DNA of 39,045 nucleotides, taken from the IMG/VR virus record IMGVR_UViG_3300035698_012462, positions 1 through 39,045 of that record; one strand, 5' to 3'. The stretch is from a virus. The translations under genes and the position numbers were made by a program. Under the pieces are notes generated by a model. That model made no database searches, had not been told where the DNA came from, and was given only the letters and a program-made list of their open reading frames with translations. Of the stretch, positions 31,327 to 38,241 are shown piece by piece (the first letter of the stretch is position 1; every line of letters begins with the position of its first letter).

Positions 31327-32538
31327 TTAACCATCAATCATTTTGCCAAAAGGTGGGGTCTGTGCGTACGAATCTTTCCCCGTTTTTATCCATACTGTTT
31401 TGTACGCTGGGTGATTTTGTGGGAAATCTGTTGCCATGTCACTAAAGAACAACAGCAAATCTGGTTTGACATTGTTATTCTCAATGTAGTCGAAGACAGG
31501 ACGAGAGCTTGTACCACCCCTCCCCCTGAGGTTAATTTCTCCTTTGATTCTACCGAGTGATGAAACATCAGACACTTCAGCATCACATTGGATTAGCTTG
31601 CCGTCATATCCTTGTCTTTTGATCCATCGCAGAATGCCGTACGCATTTTCCAATTCAATGGTTGACATAGACCCTGATGTGTCCACTGCTACCACGAATT
31701 TTGGTCCATACATATCCCTTGATCCTGCGTACATGGGGAACCTCTTGTTACGTCTTTTCCAATAAGAAGATTCCTGTACGCTGTTGGCGATGCTCTTACC
31801 TACCACTCGCTTGAGCATTTTCATTATGTCTCTGTGCTTTTTCCACTTGCTTAGGATTTTTTCTACTACGTCACCGCGTACCGACCCCTTCATTTTAAGA
31901 CCTTCCATTATACTCTCCACTTTGCCTCGCCATACCTGTTCTACCGTGGGGTCTGTGTCGCTCCATTTGCTATGATCATCGATAGATTGTTTCTGCACCT
32001 GCCCACCTTCACAGTCTCCAGGGACTCCACCCTTTCCTTGTTGCCCACTCTTTCCTTCACAATTGCGTGGCTTACCATCTTTCCCTTGCCCGCATCCTTT
32101 ACATTGTTCCTTGGCTTGTTCTAACAATTTGAGATAATAAAATTCTCTTGTTTCTCTGTTTGAAAGATTATATGCATCGTATGTACACAATTTTTCCTTC
32201 ATTGTTAAAGGCGGATCGGCAAATGGACGTTGGTTAATTTCTATGTCTGCTGCAATGTTGTCTATCATGTGATTCTTTAGATTACAAAACACGTGGGCCA
32301 GAATCACATGGTACAGTTCGTGTGACACTATGAATCTCATTTCATTTTTATCTAGAGAGTCCATCCATTCTTCATTATAAAACATGTTGATATAATTATG
32401 ATCCATCCTCACTCCTGCTGTGGGGATGTTGTTATTGGGCTTTATTACTAGAAAGTCTGCAAATTCTTGTAATAGTGGGTCTTTTATCACTAAATACAAG
32501 ATTGCTTCCTGTATTTTCTGTTCTACTGGTTTTGGCAT
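31327..32538 (-). CDS. VWA-domain protein with N-terminal metallopeptidase-like domain (DUF2201 type)
   Basis: 403 aa. The N-terminal part has IVSHELYHVIL with HExxH (H73, E74, H77), a zinc-peptidase motif. A Cys/Gly-rich linker (C146, C149, C160, C176) may bind metal. The C-terminal VWA domain shows the MIDAS motif VAVDTSGSMS (D286) and LLFFSDM. Proteins of this layout pair with MoxR AAA+ ATPases, and one is encoded directly upstream, 11 nt apart. The pair is expected to act as a chaperone or remodelling machine; the client is unknown. Confidence 0.85.
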   Translation of the reverse strand: MPKPVEQKIQEAILYLVIKDPLLQEFADFLVIKPNNNIPTAGVRMDHNYINMFYNEEWMDSLDKNEMRFIVSHELYHVILAHVFCNLKNHMIDNIAADIEINQRPFADPPLTMKEKLCTYDAYNLSNRETREFYYLKLLEQAKEQCKGCGQGKDGKPRNCEGKSGQQGKGGVPGDCEGGQVQKQSIDDHSKWSDTDPTVEQVWRGKVESIMEGLKMKGSVRGDVVEKILSKWKKHRDIMKMLKRVVGKSIANSVQESSYWKRRNKRFPMYAGSRDMYGPKFVVAVDTSGSMSTIELENAYGILRWIKRQGYDGKLIQCDAEVSDVSSLGRIKGEINLRGRGGTSSRPVFDYIENNNVKPDLLLFFSDMATDFPQNHPAYKTVWIKTGKDSYAQTPPFGKMIDG

Positions 32539-32549
32539 TGGTCTCCTTT

Positions 32550-33563
32550 CTAGCTGATTGCCTCAATGACTTCTTGTGCAACGGTGGCGTACTGATCGTT
32601 GGTGGTGTTAAGCCTCTTATCGATATGCTTTAGATTGCGGATGACATATGCAATCTGGTTTTTACCAAAACCAACAATTCCTTCTGTGAATGCCTTGTTA
32701 TCTTTGGGTTTGTTGTCCTTAGCGTGCTGGTTAATACGGTTAAGCAGCACTCTCTTAGGCAGAGTTTCCATTACCTTTACTTTTTCCGTGTACGATGCTG
32801 GGTTGTCTACAAATTCTTTACCAGTTGGGATGGTTGCAAGGATTGCTTTGTTCTTCCATGTCCCCACTCCGTGTGAACCGACACATGCACCCAATAATTC
32901 TAACCCAACCTTTTCTGGCATCTGATCAATGATGGGCAGAACAGATTGAAGCTGTCTTAATCCCCTTGGTGTCATTTCTTTTTCTGGGAGCTTATAGCTT
33001 CCATTGAGTTTGACGTGCTGTTCCCCTAGGATTGCCAATTCTGTAATCCTTGGGTCAAAGTTGGCCAGTTGATAATATTCGATCACCGCTTCCAGAGAGT
33101 TGTCGGTCTTGATGAACAGGCATCTATCTACCACCGCTTTGTCCATCTCGGTCACGCTGTAATCGTCTGTGTCGGGATTCATGGCCCCAATGATTGACAC
33201 GTGTGACAGATCATAATTGGCCAGTTTCTTCTGATCCAAAATCTGCATGATGGAGTCCATCAGCACCGGCTTACATCGGTTCATTTCATCCAAAAACAGC
33301 ACCCCTCCGTTTTCAAGGCGTTTAAACATTTCTACTTCTGAGAAGGTTGTTACTCCATCTTTGATTTCTGGTAGTCCAAGAAGATCCCCTGGGGAGTCAA
33401 GGCTACCGACCCTGATGATTTCTAAGTACATCCCTTTTTCTTTACAGACGTCGATTACTGTCTGCGTCTTGCCGATTCCCGCTGATCCGGTTAGAATGAG
33501 GGGTGGCAGTGCTACGTTGTCCACAAATTTCCCAACCACTTGTTTTACGTCTACCATCATCAT
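32550..33563 (-). CDS. MoxR-type AAA+ ATPase
   Basis: 337 aa. Walker A LTGSAGIGKT (residues 24-33), Walker B GGVLFLDEMNR (D92, E93), sensor 1 IIGAMNPDTDD and an arginine-finger region DKAVVDRC give a complete AAA+ core with a C-terminal lid. The LGLPEIKDG segment is typical of the MoxR branch. AAGGAGG lies 7 nt before ATG 33563. With the VWA gene it forms a two-gene MoxR-VWA system in which the ATPase moves or activates the VWA partner's target. Confidence 0.88.
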   Translation of the reverse strand: MMMVDVKQVVGKFVDNVALPPLILTGSAGIGKTQTVIDVCKEKGMYLEIIRVGSLDSPGDLLGLPEIKDGVTTFSEVEMFKRLENGGVLFLDEMNRCKPVLMDSIMQILDQKKLANYDLSHVSIIGAMNPDTDDYSVTEMDKAVVDRCLFIKTDNSLEAVIEYYQLANFDPRITELAILGEQHVKLNGSYKLPEKEMTPRGLRQLQSVLPIIDQMPEKVGLELLGACVGSHGVGTWKNKAILATIPTGKEFVDNPASYTEKVKVMETLPKRVLLNRINQHAKDNKPKDNKAFTEGIVGFGKNQIAYVIRNLKHIDKRLNTTNDQYATVAQEVIEAIS

Positions 33564-33610
33564 GTGAAACCTCCTTGGTGACTACCCTATTATGGGTGTC
33601 GTTTGTTGGT

Positions 33611-34000
33611 TTAGTAGTACTTGTTTTTATTTTCCCAGTCATTTAAAAACTGTGCTATTGTGTCTAGTTCTTGCCCTCCATTTTGTCTACCTTTCATGTC
33701 TTTGCTGGCTCGGAAGGTAATATTTGCACACTCAACCATGCCTTGGTCTTTATGTCTTCGTAATTTTAAAGAATATTCCATGGTCTTTGTTATGGTGCAA
33801 GTTATTATGAAAATCCATCCATCTCTATTGTTAAAAGCTGGTCCACTTATAGTATAGTCATCGATCGGGACATTCGCGGGCAGTAACGATATAAATTGTC
33901 CCATTATGGATTCGCTATTGTCTGTTTCTAACCAGAATGCTTTGGCCATCATTATTATTTTGTCTAACAATGTTGTTTCTTCTAGAATTGTAGATTCCAT
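33611..34000 (-). CDS. Hypothetical protein upstream of MoxR, 129 aa
   Basis: Not recognised. ATG 34000 lies just after the previous TGA; the in-frame ATG at 34024 would overlap that gene. It has a helical N-terminus, a beta stretch WIFIITCTITKTMEYSLKLR and a helical end FLNDWENK. By position it could be a client or regulator of the MoxR-VWA pair, a guess from operon order only. Confidence 0.7.
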   Translation of the reverse strand: MESTILEETTLLDKIIMMAKAFWLETDNSESIMGQFISLLPANVPIDDYTISGPAFNNRDGWIFIITCTITKTMEYSLKLRRHKDQGMVECANITFRASKDMKGRQNGGQELDTIAQFLNDWENKNKYY

Positions 34001-34001
34001 T

Positions 34002-34469
34002 TCACCGGTTTGTTGCATTGGCAATCCTATTCTTTAGTGATTGGGCAATTAGTCCGTTGATATAATCGGCTTCTGGTATGCCAAACCCCTTTTCAACGCC
34101 TTCCCCCCTAAGCAATTTGTGTATGCTATTCCCTCTTAGGAACGCAAAATTGTCTTTAACGGCCTTCCTCAATTTTAACAATCTTTCTAAGGCATCTATG
34201 CCCTTGTAATATGACTGTTGGAAATCTACGCGCACTTCGTTCTCCTGTATAGATAATTTTAATCTAAAATCATATGATGGAATTTCAATTGATCCTGAGT
34301 TTCTATAACTGAAAGAGAATGATTGGACGTTTTCGTCATATTTGTTGCACAAATCAAAAACCTCATATATTAGGTCGTAGTTGTCTTTGTGTCTTACAGC
34401 AGACGATCCCGCCCCTAAAACTTTGACTGTTTGTAAATCAGGTACTAGGTAGCCGTTCAATTTGGGCAT
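34002..34469 (-). CDS. Hypothetical protein, 155 aa
   Basis: Not recognised. AAAGGAG lies 6 nt before ATG 34469, favouring this over the upstream in-frame ATG at 34484. It is mixed alpha/beta with alternating strands FSFSYRNSGSIEI and FRLKLSIQENEVRVDF, then a helical C-terminus. It is in the MoxR-VWA operon. Confidence 0.73.
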   Translation of the reverse strand: MPKLNGYLVPDLQTVKVLGAGSSAVRHKDNYDLIYEVFDLCNKYDENVQSFSFSYRNSGSIEIPSYDFRLKLSIQENEVRVDFQQSYYKGIDALERLLKLRKAVKDNFAFLRGNSIHKLLRGEGVEKGFGIPEADYINGLIAQSLKNRIANATNR

Positions 34470-34499
34470 ACTTGCTCCTTTCATTCCATCTGTGGGTTA

Positions 34500-35123
34500 T
34501 CAATGATCAGCTGCTGCCAATTCTTGTAATTTGATTTCTCTGCCAATTTTAAGCAATTCCCCAACTTCTTTCTTTTTCTTTTCTGTTACATTTTCCCATT
34601 GTTTTTTACCAGAGCATTTTAAAGAACAAAAATGCTTTTTATTTGGGTTTTGCTTATATTTGAGCCACAGATTCTTTGTTGGTCTGTATTGGCGTCCGCA
34701 GAAATCACACACTACTATATGCCCACTTCGTTTTGTCCCCCATGATTTTTGTTTGTTCTTTATTTTGGTTTTAGTTTTTATTGGGGTTACTAATTTTTGG
34801 TGGCCATGTCTGCCCCTTGCTGCGCACGATCTATTACAGTATTTTGGTTTATGTATGGGGTCTTTTAGACCTCTTAAGTGTGCGTATATTTGTGGTCTGA
34901 AACCCCTGCCGCATTGTTTACAATGGTAAATAACTCCAGTGAGCTTTTTATTAGAGCGTCCGGCTCGTTGTTTGGGTGTGTTTTGTGGGTGGTAAATTTT
35001 TGGCTTAATCTCTATTGTCTGAGGTGGTGTGTTTATTGTCTTAACCTCATCGCCTTTATTAATTAATCTTTTAAATTCTTCAACTGTGCAATCAACTTCG
35101 ATCCCATTCATTATTGCCTTCAC
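34500..35123 (-). CDS. Basic zinc-finger protein, 207 aa
   Basis: Two similar Cys modules, HCKQCGRGF...KYCNRSCA and VCDFCGRQY...HFCSLKCSG, each of form CxxC then CxxxC, in a very Lys/Arg-rich protein. This suggests binding to DNA or RNA, and the internal duplication is clear. I place the start at GTG 35123 because AAAGGAG lies 5 nt upstream and MKAIMNGIEVDCTVEEFKRL then opens as a typical small N-terminal domain; ATG 35147 in the same frame lacks a ribosome site. Confidence 0.75.
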   Translation of the reverse strand: MKAIMNGIEVDCTVEEFKRLINKGDEVKTINTPPQTIEIKPKIYHPQNTPKQRAGRSNKKLTGVIYHCKQCGRGFRPQIYAHLRGLKDPIHKPKYCNRSCAARGRHGHQKLVTPIKTKTKIKNKQKSWGTKRSGHIVVCDFCGRQYRPTKNLWLKYKQNPNKKHFCSLKCSGKKQWENVTEKKKKEVGELLKIGREIKLQELAAADH

Positions 35124-35234
35124 ATTCGCTCCTTTCGTTTTGGCCATTTTAACATGGCCGGTTTTGCTTCACAAGGAAGCGTACATTAGTGGTAATTTTA
35201 CTTGGATATAATTTTCGTTCATTGTTTATGAAAG

Positions 35235-35331
35235 GCACCCAAGGGGACCACCCACAGAAGCGATCAGCTTCCCGTTAAAGTAAGGTAATATCCGATCCCC
35301 TTAGGTGGGTGCTGTTACCAGCACCATTTTA
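35235..35331 (-). ncRNA. Structured RNA spacer, about 95 nt
   Basis: Within the 229-nt spacer between two zinc-protein genes. On the minus strand, first GGTGCTG-GTAA-CAGCACC (7 pairs, GNRA-type loop, 35308-35325). Then ends 35235-35240/35307-35312 (6 pairs) and 35241-35246/35297-35302 (6 pairs) form a stem around GAAGC-TGATC-GCTTC (35257-35271). The hairpin and long stem share bases 35308-35312, and CACCCAC can also pair with an internal GTGGGTG, so folds compete. A regulatory RNA is possible; no known class is recognised. Confidence 0.45.
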
Positions 35332-35352
35332 ACTATGCATAAGTCTATTATT

Positions 35353-35520
35353 TTAATTAATGACTTTCTCTTTGACATCAAATTTTACCTTGCATTTTTG
35401 ACACGATAATGTAATCTGATTGTCAGCATCTTTGTTACCGATAAATTCTGTGTGGCCGCAATTAGGACAGCATAGGTGTTCTTGTCCGTCTTGGTCTTTC
35501 ATGAATGTCATTTCTTCCAT
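35353..35520 (-). CDS. Small zinc-ribbon protein, 55 aa
   Basis: Short gene read as MEEMTFMKDQDGQEHLCCPN and onward, with CPNC (preceded by another Cys) and CQKC knuckles 20 residues apart, so a zinc ribbon. AAAGGAG lies 9 nt before ATG 35520. It follows the 62-aa gene with no gap. Stop TAA is at 35353-35355. No function can be given. Confidence 0.75.
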   Translation of the reverse strand: MEEMTFMKDQDGQEHLCCPNCGHTEFIGNKDADNQITLSCQKCKVKFDVKEKVIN

Positions 35521-35709
35521 TTATTTATCTCCTTTATTCTCTCTTACGATGATGTTTGGATTGTAGCCGTCATGATTAACTAGGCTGTCTTTAATTTCTT
35601 TGGGGTCGATCGACACCCTCGCCCCATAAAACACAGTGTCTAAGTGTATTTCTTTTCCATTATCTGGCAACATTACATCAAACGATTTTATGGCTTGTGC
35701 TGCTTCCAT
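35521..35709 (-). CDS. Hypothetical protein, 62 aa
   Basis: Not recognised. AGGAGGAG lies just before ATG 35709, a strong site. It is a small mixed domain (IKSFDVMLPDNGKEIHLD, VFYGARVSIDPKEI) without Cys. It is packed between two zinc-ribbon genes in the same operon. Confidence 0.7.
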   Translation of the reverse strand: MEAAQAIKSFDVMLPDNGKEIHLDTVFYGARVSIDPKEIKDSLVNHDGYNPNIIVRENKGDK

Positions 35710-35718
35710 AATCTCCTC

Positions 35719-35925
35719 CTATTCCCAGTCCCATTCAAAACCAAAACCACCATGGTCAAGGTCTTCAAAGGTGTACCCGCATTTGGCACAACTAACCGAC
35801 AATAAATTATCCTCTGCGCTATCTTCTTCAACCATTAGCTTGCTATCTTCATTAAACTTTCCATCGCTTATTTGTGAAACGATTACTTGAAAATCATTAT
35901 TTTTGCATTTCGGGCATTCTTTCAT
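35719..35925 (-). CDS. Small zinc-ribbon protein, 68 aa
   Basis: CPKC at the start and CAKC near residue 48 form a zinc ribbon; an acidic loop (MVEEDSAEDN) lies between them and the end is rich in Gly, Phe and Trp. AAGGAGG lies 8 nt before ATG 35925; the frame is open to 35982 but that part is the hairpin spacer. Confidence 0.75.
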   Translation of the reverse strand: MKECPKCKNNDFQVIVSQISDGKFNEDSKLMVEEDSAEDNLLSVSCAKCGYTFEDLDHGGFGFEWDWE

Positions 35926-35940
35926 ATATTGCCTCCTTCC

Positions 35941-35987
35941 CCCGCCCATATTTGAGCGCTCGGCGGGCCGTACACATAGCAAGTTAA
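35941..35987 (-). ncRNA. Structured spacer RNA sharing a motif with 31282-31312
   Basis: On the minus strand TTAACTTG (35987-35980) comes 3 nt after the stop of the upstream gene. CCCGCC (35967-35962) then pairs with GGCGGG (35946-35941), the loop holding the palindrome GAGCGCTC. The ribosome binding site of the next gene follows within 10 nt, so the stem could affect its translation. Confidence 0.45.
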
Positions 35988-35990
35988 AGT

Positions 35991-36245
35991 TTATTTTACA
36001 TTTCTGTCTTGCTCCCTAGGTCTGCGGTGGAATGCCTTTTCTAAGCATAGTTTGACATATTCCATTTCCACCACACGACCATTTTGATAATATGATATTC
36101 TTACTTTTTCATATCCTCTATTGAGAGATTGTATTTTGTCTCTAGCCACTATTTTAGCTAAGCTTAATGTACGATAATCGTCGCATCGACATAGCATTTC
36201 ATGGCCAACAAATAAAGTAGCATGATATTTGCCATCTATAGCCAT
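35991..36245 (-). CDS. Hypothetical protein, 84 aa
   Basis: Not recognised. GGGAGGAGGG precedes ATG 36245. MLCRCDDYRTLSLAKIVARD and a strand pair KVRISYYQNGRVVEMEYV suggest a small alpha/beta fold similar to phage proteins that modify host regulators, but no family is certain. It ends in a basic segment. Confidence 0.7.
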   Translation of the reverse strand: MAIDGKYHATLFVGHEMLCRCDDYRTLSLAKIVARDKIQSLNRGYEKVRISYYQNGRVVEMEYVKLCLEKAFHRRPREQDRNVK

Positions 36246-36263
36246 TTTCCCTCCTCCCTTATT

Positions 36264-36506
36264 TCACTTTGTCAACATTCCCATCATTGATTTTAATCTG
36301 TAGTAGCATGCCGCCCCCTTAGACTTGAAGAGTTCGTCTGGCATATATATATGCCCATAACGTAAATCATTTTTTATGTCATATTGCTTCCACATGTACT
36401 CTTCATAAGGTGGTTCACAACCTAGGCACATAAAAAGGGATTTTTTAGGTCTTTTATGTTTTGTGGACGGCCAATACCAGAATTCTTCTGTGTCTTTATA
36501 AGCCAT
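36264..36506 (-). CDS. Hypothetical protein, 80 aa
   Basis: Not recognised. GGGAGG lies 7 nt before ATG 36506 (GTG 36509 in frame is less likely). It is rich in Tyr, Trp and Lys, with FMCLGCEPP giving one CxxC. Small basic phage protein of the early type. Confidence 0.68.
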   Translation of the reverse strand: MAYKDTEEFWYWPSTKHKRPKKSLFMCLGCEPPYEEYMWKQYDIKNDLRYGHIYMPDELFKSKGAACYYRLKSMMGMLTK

Positions 36507-36516
36507 CACACCTCCC

Positions 36517-36732
36517 TTATTTCACTTGGTCATTAACGTATTTAATGTGATTTTCTATTCGTCTTTGTCCCTCTGCACTTGCTTTGGCGTAGCAGTCAGG
36601 ACAACTCATCTTTCCTGTTCCATAAATCATGCACCAATCAATGTGATTTTTTGAACATGCCCCGATTGTAAATATTACTTCTTTTTTTTCTTTACTACAG
36701 AAGTCGCATACTAGTTTTGTTGGATTGCTCAC
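36517..36732 (-). CDS. Small zinc-finger protein, 71 aa (ClpX-type zinc-binding look)
   Basis: LVCDFCSKEKKEVIFTIGA followed by CPDC recalls the four-Cys zinc domain at the N-terminus of ClpX, but without an ATPase. GTG 36732 is preferred: CCGGAGG lies 4 nt upstream, whereas the in-frame ATG at 36753 overlaps the preceding mini-gene and has no site. A decoy or adaptor of the ClpX kind is only a thought from the motif. Confidence 0.68.
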   Translation of the reverse strand: MSNPTKLVCDFCSKEKKEVIFTIGACSKNHIDWCMIYGTGKMSCPDCYAKASAEGQRRIENHIKYVNDQVK

Positions 36733-36745
36733 ATTACCTCCGGTT

Positions 36746-36814
36746 TTATCCATGTTTTATGGTCATCTGATTTCCTGTTATGTCATCACCCATCCATTCG
36801 TCGTAAAATGTCAT
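36746..36814 (-). CDS. 22-aa mini-gene
   Basis: ATG 36814 overlaps the previous stop (ATGA) and has AAAGGAG 6 nt upstream. It reads MTFYDEWMGDDITG and onward to TAA at 36746. Its end lies 13 nt before the GTG of the next gene and covers that gene's upstream region. It could be a real micropeptide or a coupling leader. Confidence 0.45.
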   Translation of the reverse strand: MTFYDEWMGDDITGNQMTIKHG

Positions 36815-37116
36815 GATTTCTCCTTTATGATACTTGATTGCCCTAATTGGCCATTGCCCCTCAATTGTTTGATGGTAACTTCTATGTCGTATCTTTCTCT
36901 ATAGAATAAATTTGTTAAGTATTGTATGGCGTCTAGCCTTGCCTCAATTTCGGTTTCAAAGAAGGAATGATCATCTGTCTTACCCCGTATTGATACTGAG
37001 CTAGCCCATGGCCGTAACATATAACCAACCAAAACTTCGTATTTTTCGCTTATCTGCCAATAGTATCCTTTGAAATTTTTCTCGATAACTAATTTATATA
37101 GTACTTTTTTGTCCAT
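36811..37116 (-). CDS. Hypothetical protein, 101 aa
   Basis: Not recognised. AAAGGAG lies 6 nt before ATG 37116. It is alpha/beta with a two-strand start (KKVLYKLVIEKNFKGYYW), then a helix IEARLDAIQYLTNLFY. The ribosome site and first codons (AAAGGAGAAAC then RTGGACMAAAA) are nearly the same as at 37360, hinting at local duplication of leaders. Confidence 0.7.
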   Translation of the reverse strand: MDKKVLYKLVIEKNFKGYYWQISEKYEVLVGYMLRPWASSVSIRGKTDDHSFFETEIEARLDAIQYLTNLFYRERYDIEVTIKQLRGNGQLGQSSIIKEKS

Positions 37117-37360
37117 GTTTCTCCTTTTTGGCGTTGCAATAAATGGTCACTGCCTTTTGCTCAAAGTTTTCTTTAAATTTGTCCATAGGGGTTGTAAAGC
37201 GTCCAACATCTTGTTTATACCCACTGTTGTACTTTATTCTAACCCCCCTAAATTCAAAGTTAACCTCGATTCCGTAATTGATGTCATTCCATGTTGTTCC
37301 ATCGATCATAGAGTCATATAATCTGTTAATTAGGTCTATTTCTATAATTTTTTGGTCCAC
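37094..37360 (-). CDS. Hypothetical protein, 88 aa, GTG start
   Basis: Not recognised. AAAGGAG lies 5 nt before GTG 37360. It has a helical start (MDQKIIEIDLINRLYDSMID), a beta middle (GIEVNFEFRGVRIKYNSG) and a basic end. It overlaps the next gene by 23 nt. Confidence 0.68.
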   Translation of the reverse strand: MDQKIIEIDLINRLYDSMIDGTTWNDINYGIEVNFEFRGVRIKYNSGYKQDVGRFTTPMDKFKENFEQKAVTIYCNAKKEKHGQKSTI

Positions 37361-37369
37361 GTTTCTCCT

Positions 37370-37711
37370 TTAAAAATTAAAGATAACCTTGGCATATAGT
37401 CTAATTTTCATCCAAAAGCCACTATACTTCTTTACGTACCTTTTGTGTCCAGCCATAGCTTCATCATATGTGCTGTACCTCTCCTGCTCACTATTAGGCG
37501 CAACACCGCCGAACACCATAGTCTCGAAGATAATGGGTGGGCCGTCACCAAAGTTGTGGTCAATGCCCAAAAAAATGGTAGATATCATGACTCCGCAGAC
37601 CACATCTTTACCTAAAATCCTCTTCTTGTCATTGTCATTGTACACCTCGACCAACTCTTCTAAGCTGCATTCAGAGACGCTGTGATCGTCGTTCAGTTTG
37701 TAGTGCGGCAT
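37370..37711 (-). CDS. Conserved phage protein of unknown function, 113 aa
   Basis: Contains VMISTIFLGIDHNFGDGPP, IIFETMVFGG and ERYSTYDEAMAGHKRYV, a set of blocks I know from many phage hypothetical proteins ('STvFLGiDH.fg..pPl.fETMvFgg...RY.tw.eA..gH'). No function is established to my knowledge. GGGGGG lies before ATG 37711. Confidence 0.82.
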   Translation of the reverse strand: MPHYKLNDDHSVSECSLEELVEVYNDNDKKRILGKDVVCGVMISTIFLGIDHNFGDGPPIIFETMVFGGVAPNSEQERYSTYDEAMAGHKRYVKKYSGFWMKIRLYAKVIFNF

Positions 37712-37866
37712 TTAAACCCCCCTCTTGGAACTAGACGATTAGAAAGCCAAACATTAAGACTAGATTTCTTTTTTACTGGTTTTGGGGGGGTTCTCATTAT
37801 CTGAATAAGTTTTGCCCCTGTGATGAGGCCATAATCTTCTTCTTTTATGCTTCTTAATATCTTCAT
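37693..37866 (-). CDS. Small basic protein, 57 aa
   Basis: Short gene with GGGAG 6 nt before ATG 37866, which overlaps the upstream stop (ATGA). It starts MKILRSIKEEDYGLITGAKL and contains a Pro/Lys stretch PPKPVKKK. Its last 19 nt overlap the next gene. Not recognised. Confidence 0.6.
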   Translation of the reverse strand: MKILRSIKEEDYGLITGAKLIQIMRTPPKPVKKKSSLNVWLSNRLVPRGGFKCRTTN

Positions 37867-38231
37867 TGTTTCTCCCTAATGGTCGTTTTTAGCAGCTTTA
37901 CATGTATTCTTTTCCAAATTTTCTCATCTCCAGTGTCGATCCATTTGCTATAATCTTGGAAATTTAACATTTGCAGCTTCGGTGGTGGGAAAGTTTCTAC
38001 TAGGGTACATAATCGTTCTAATGTTTCCTCTGTTAGGAGTCGAGAGAAAGAATTTCCTTTGTACCAATGCATAACCTTACCATCGCAGTCTGGGTGTTGA
38101 TCTTGCCAGAAGTTAAATGATATTTTGTCACAATTACCATTAGAAATTGATAACGTTAACCATTGACCATTACAGAGTATATGTATATCATTCCATCTTA
38201 TTTTGGCTAATCTAATTCTAACTTCTCGCAT
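37863..38231 (-). CDS. Hypothetical protein, 122 aa, paralogue of the next gene's C-terminus
   Basis: Not recognised. Its last 60 residues (LCTLVETFPPPKLQMLNF, WIDTGDEKIW) align with the end of the 265-aa neighbour (LEDVMKTLKPENLQFVNL, WIKTGDKRAF), and both share a LCNGQ block. ATG 38231 is 21 nt from AAAGGAG; an ATT codon in frame at 38246 sits 6 nt from it and may be the true start (127 aa). Confidence 0.7.
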   Translation of the reverse strand: MREVRIRLAKIRWNDIHILCNGQWLTLSISNGNCDKISFNFWQDQHPDCDGKVMHWYKGNSFSRLLTEETLERLCTLVETFPPPKLQMLNFQDYSKWIDTGDEKIWKRIHVKLLKTTIREKQ

Positions 38232-38241
38232 TAATTCTTCG

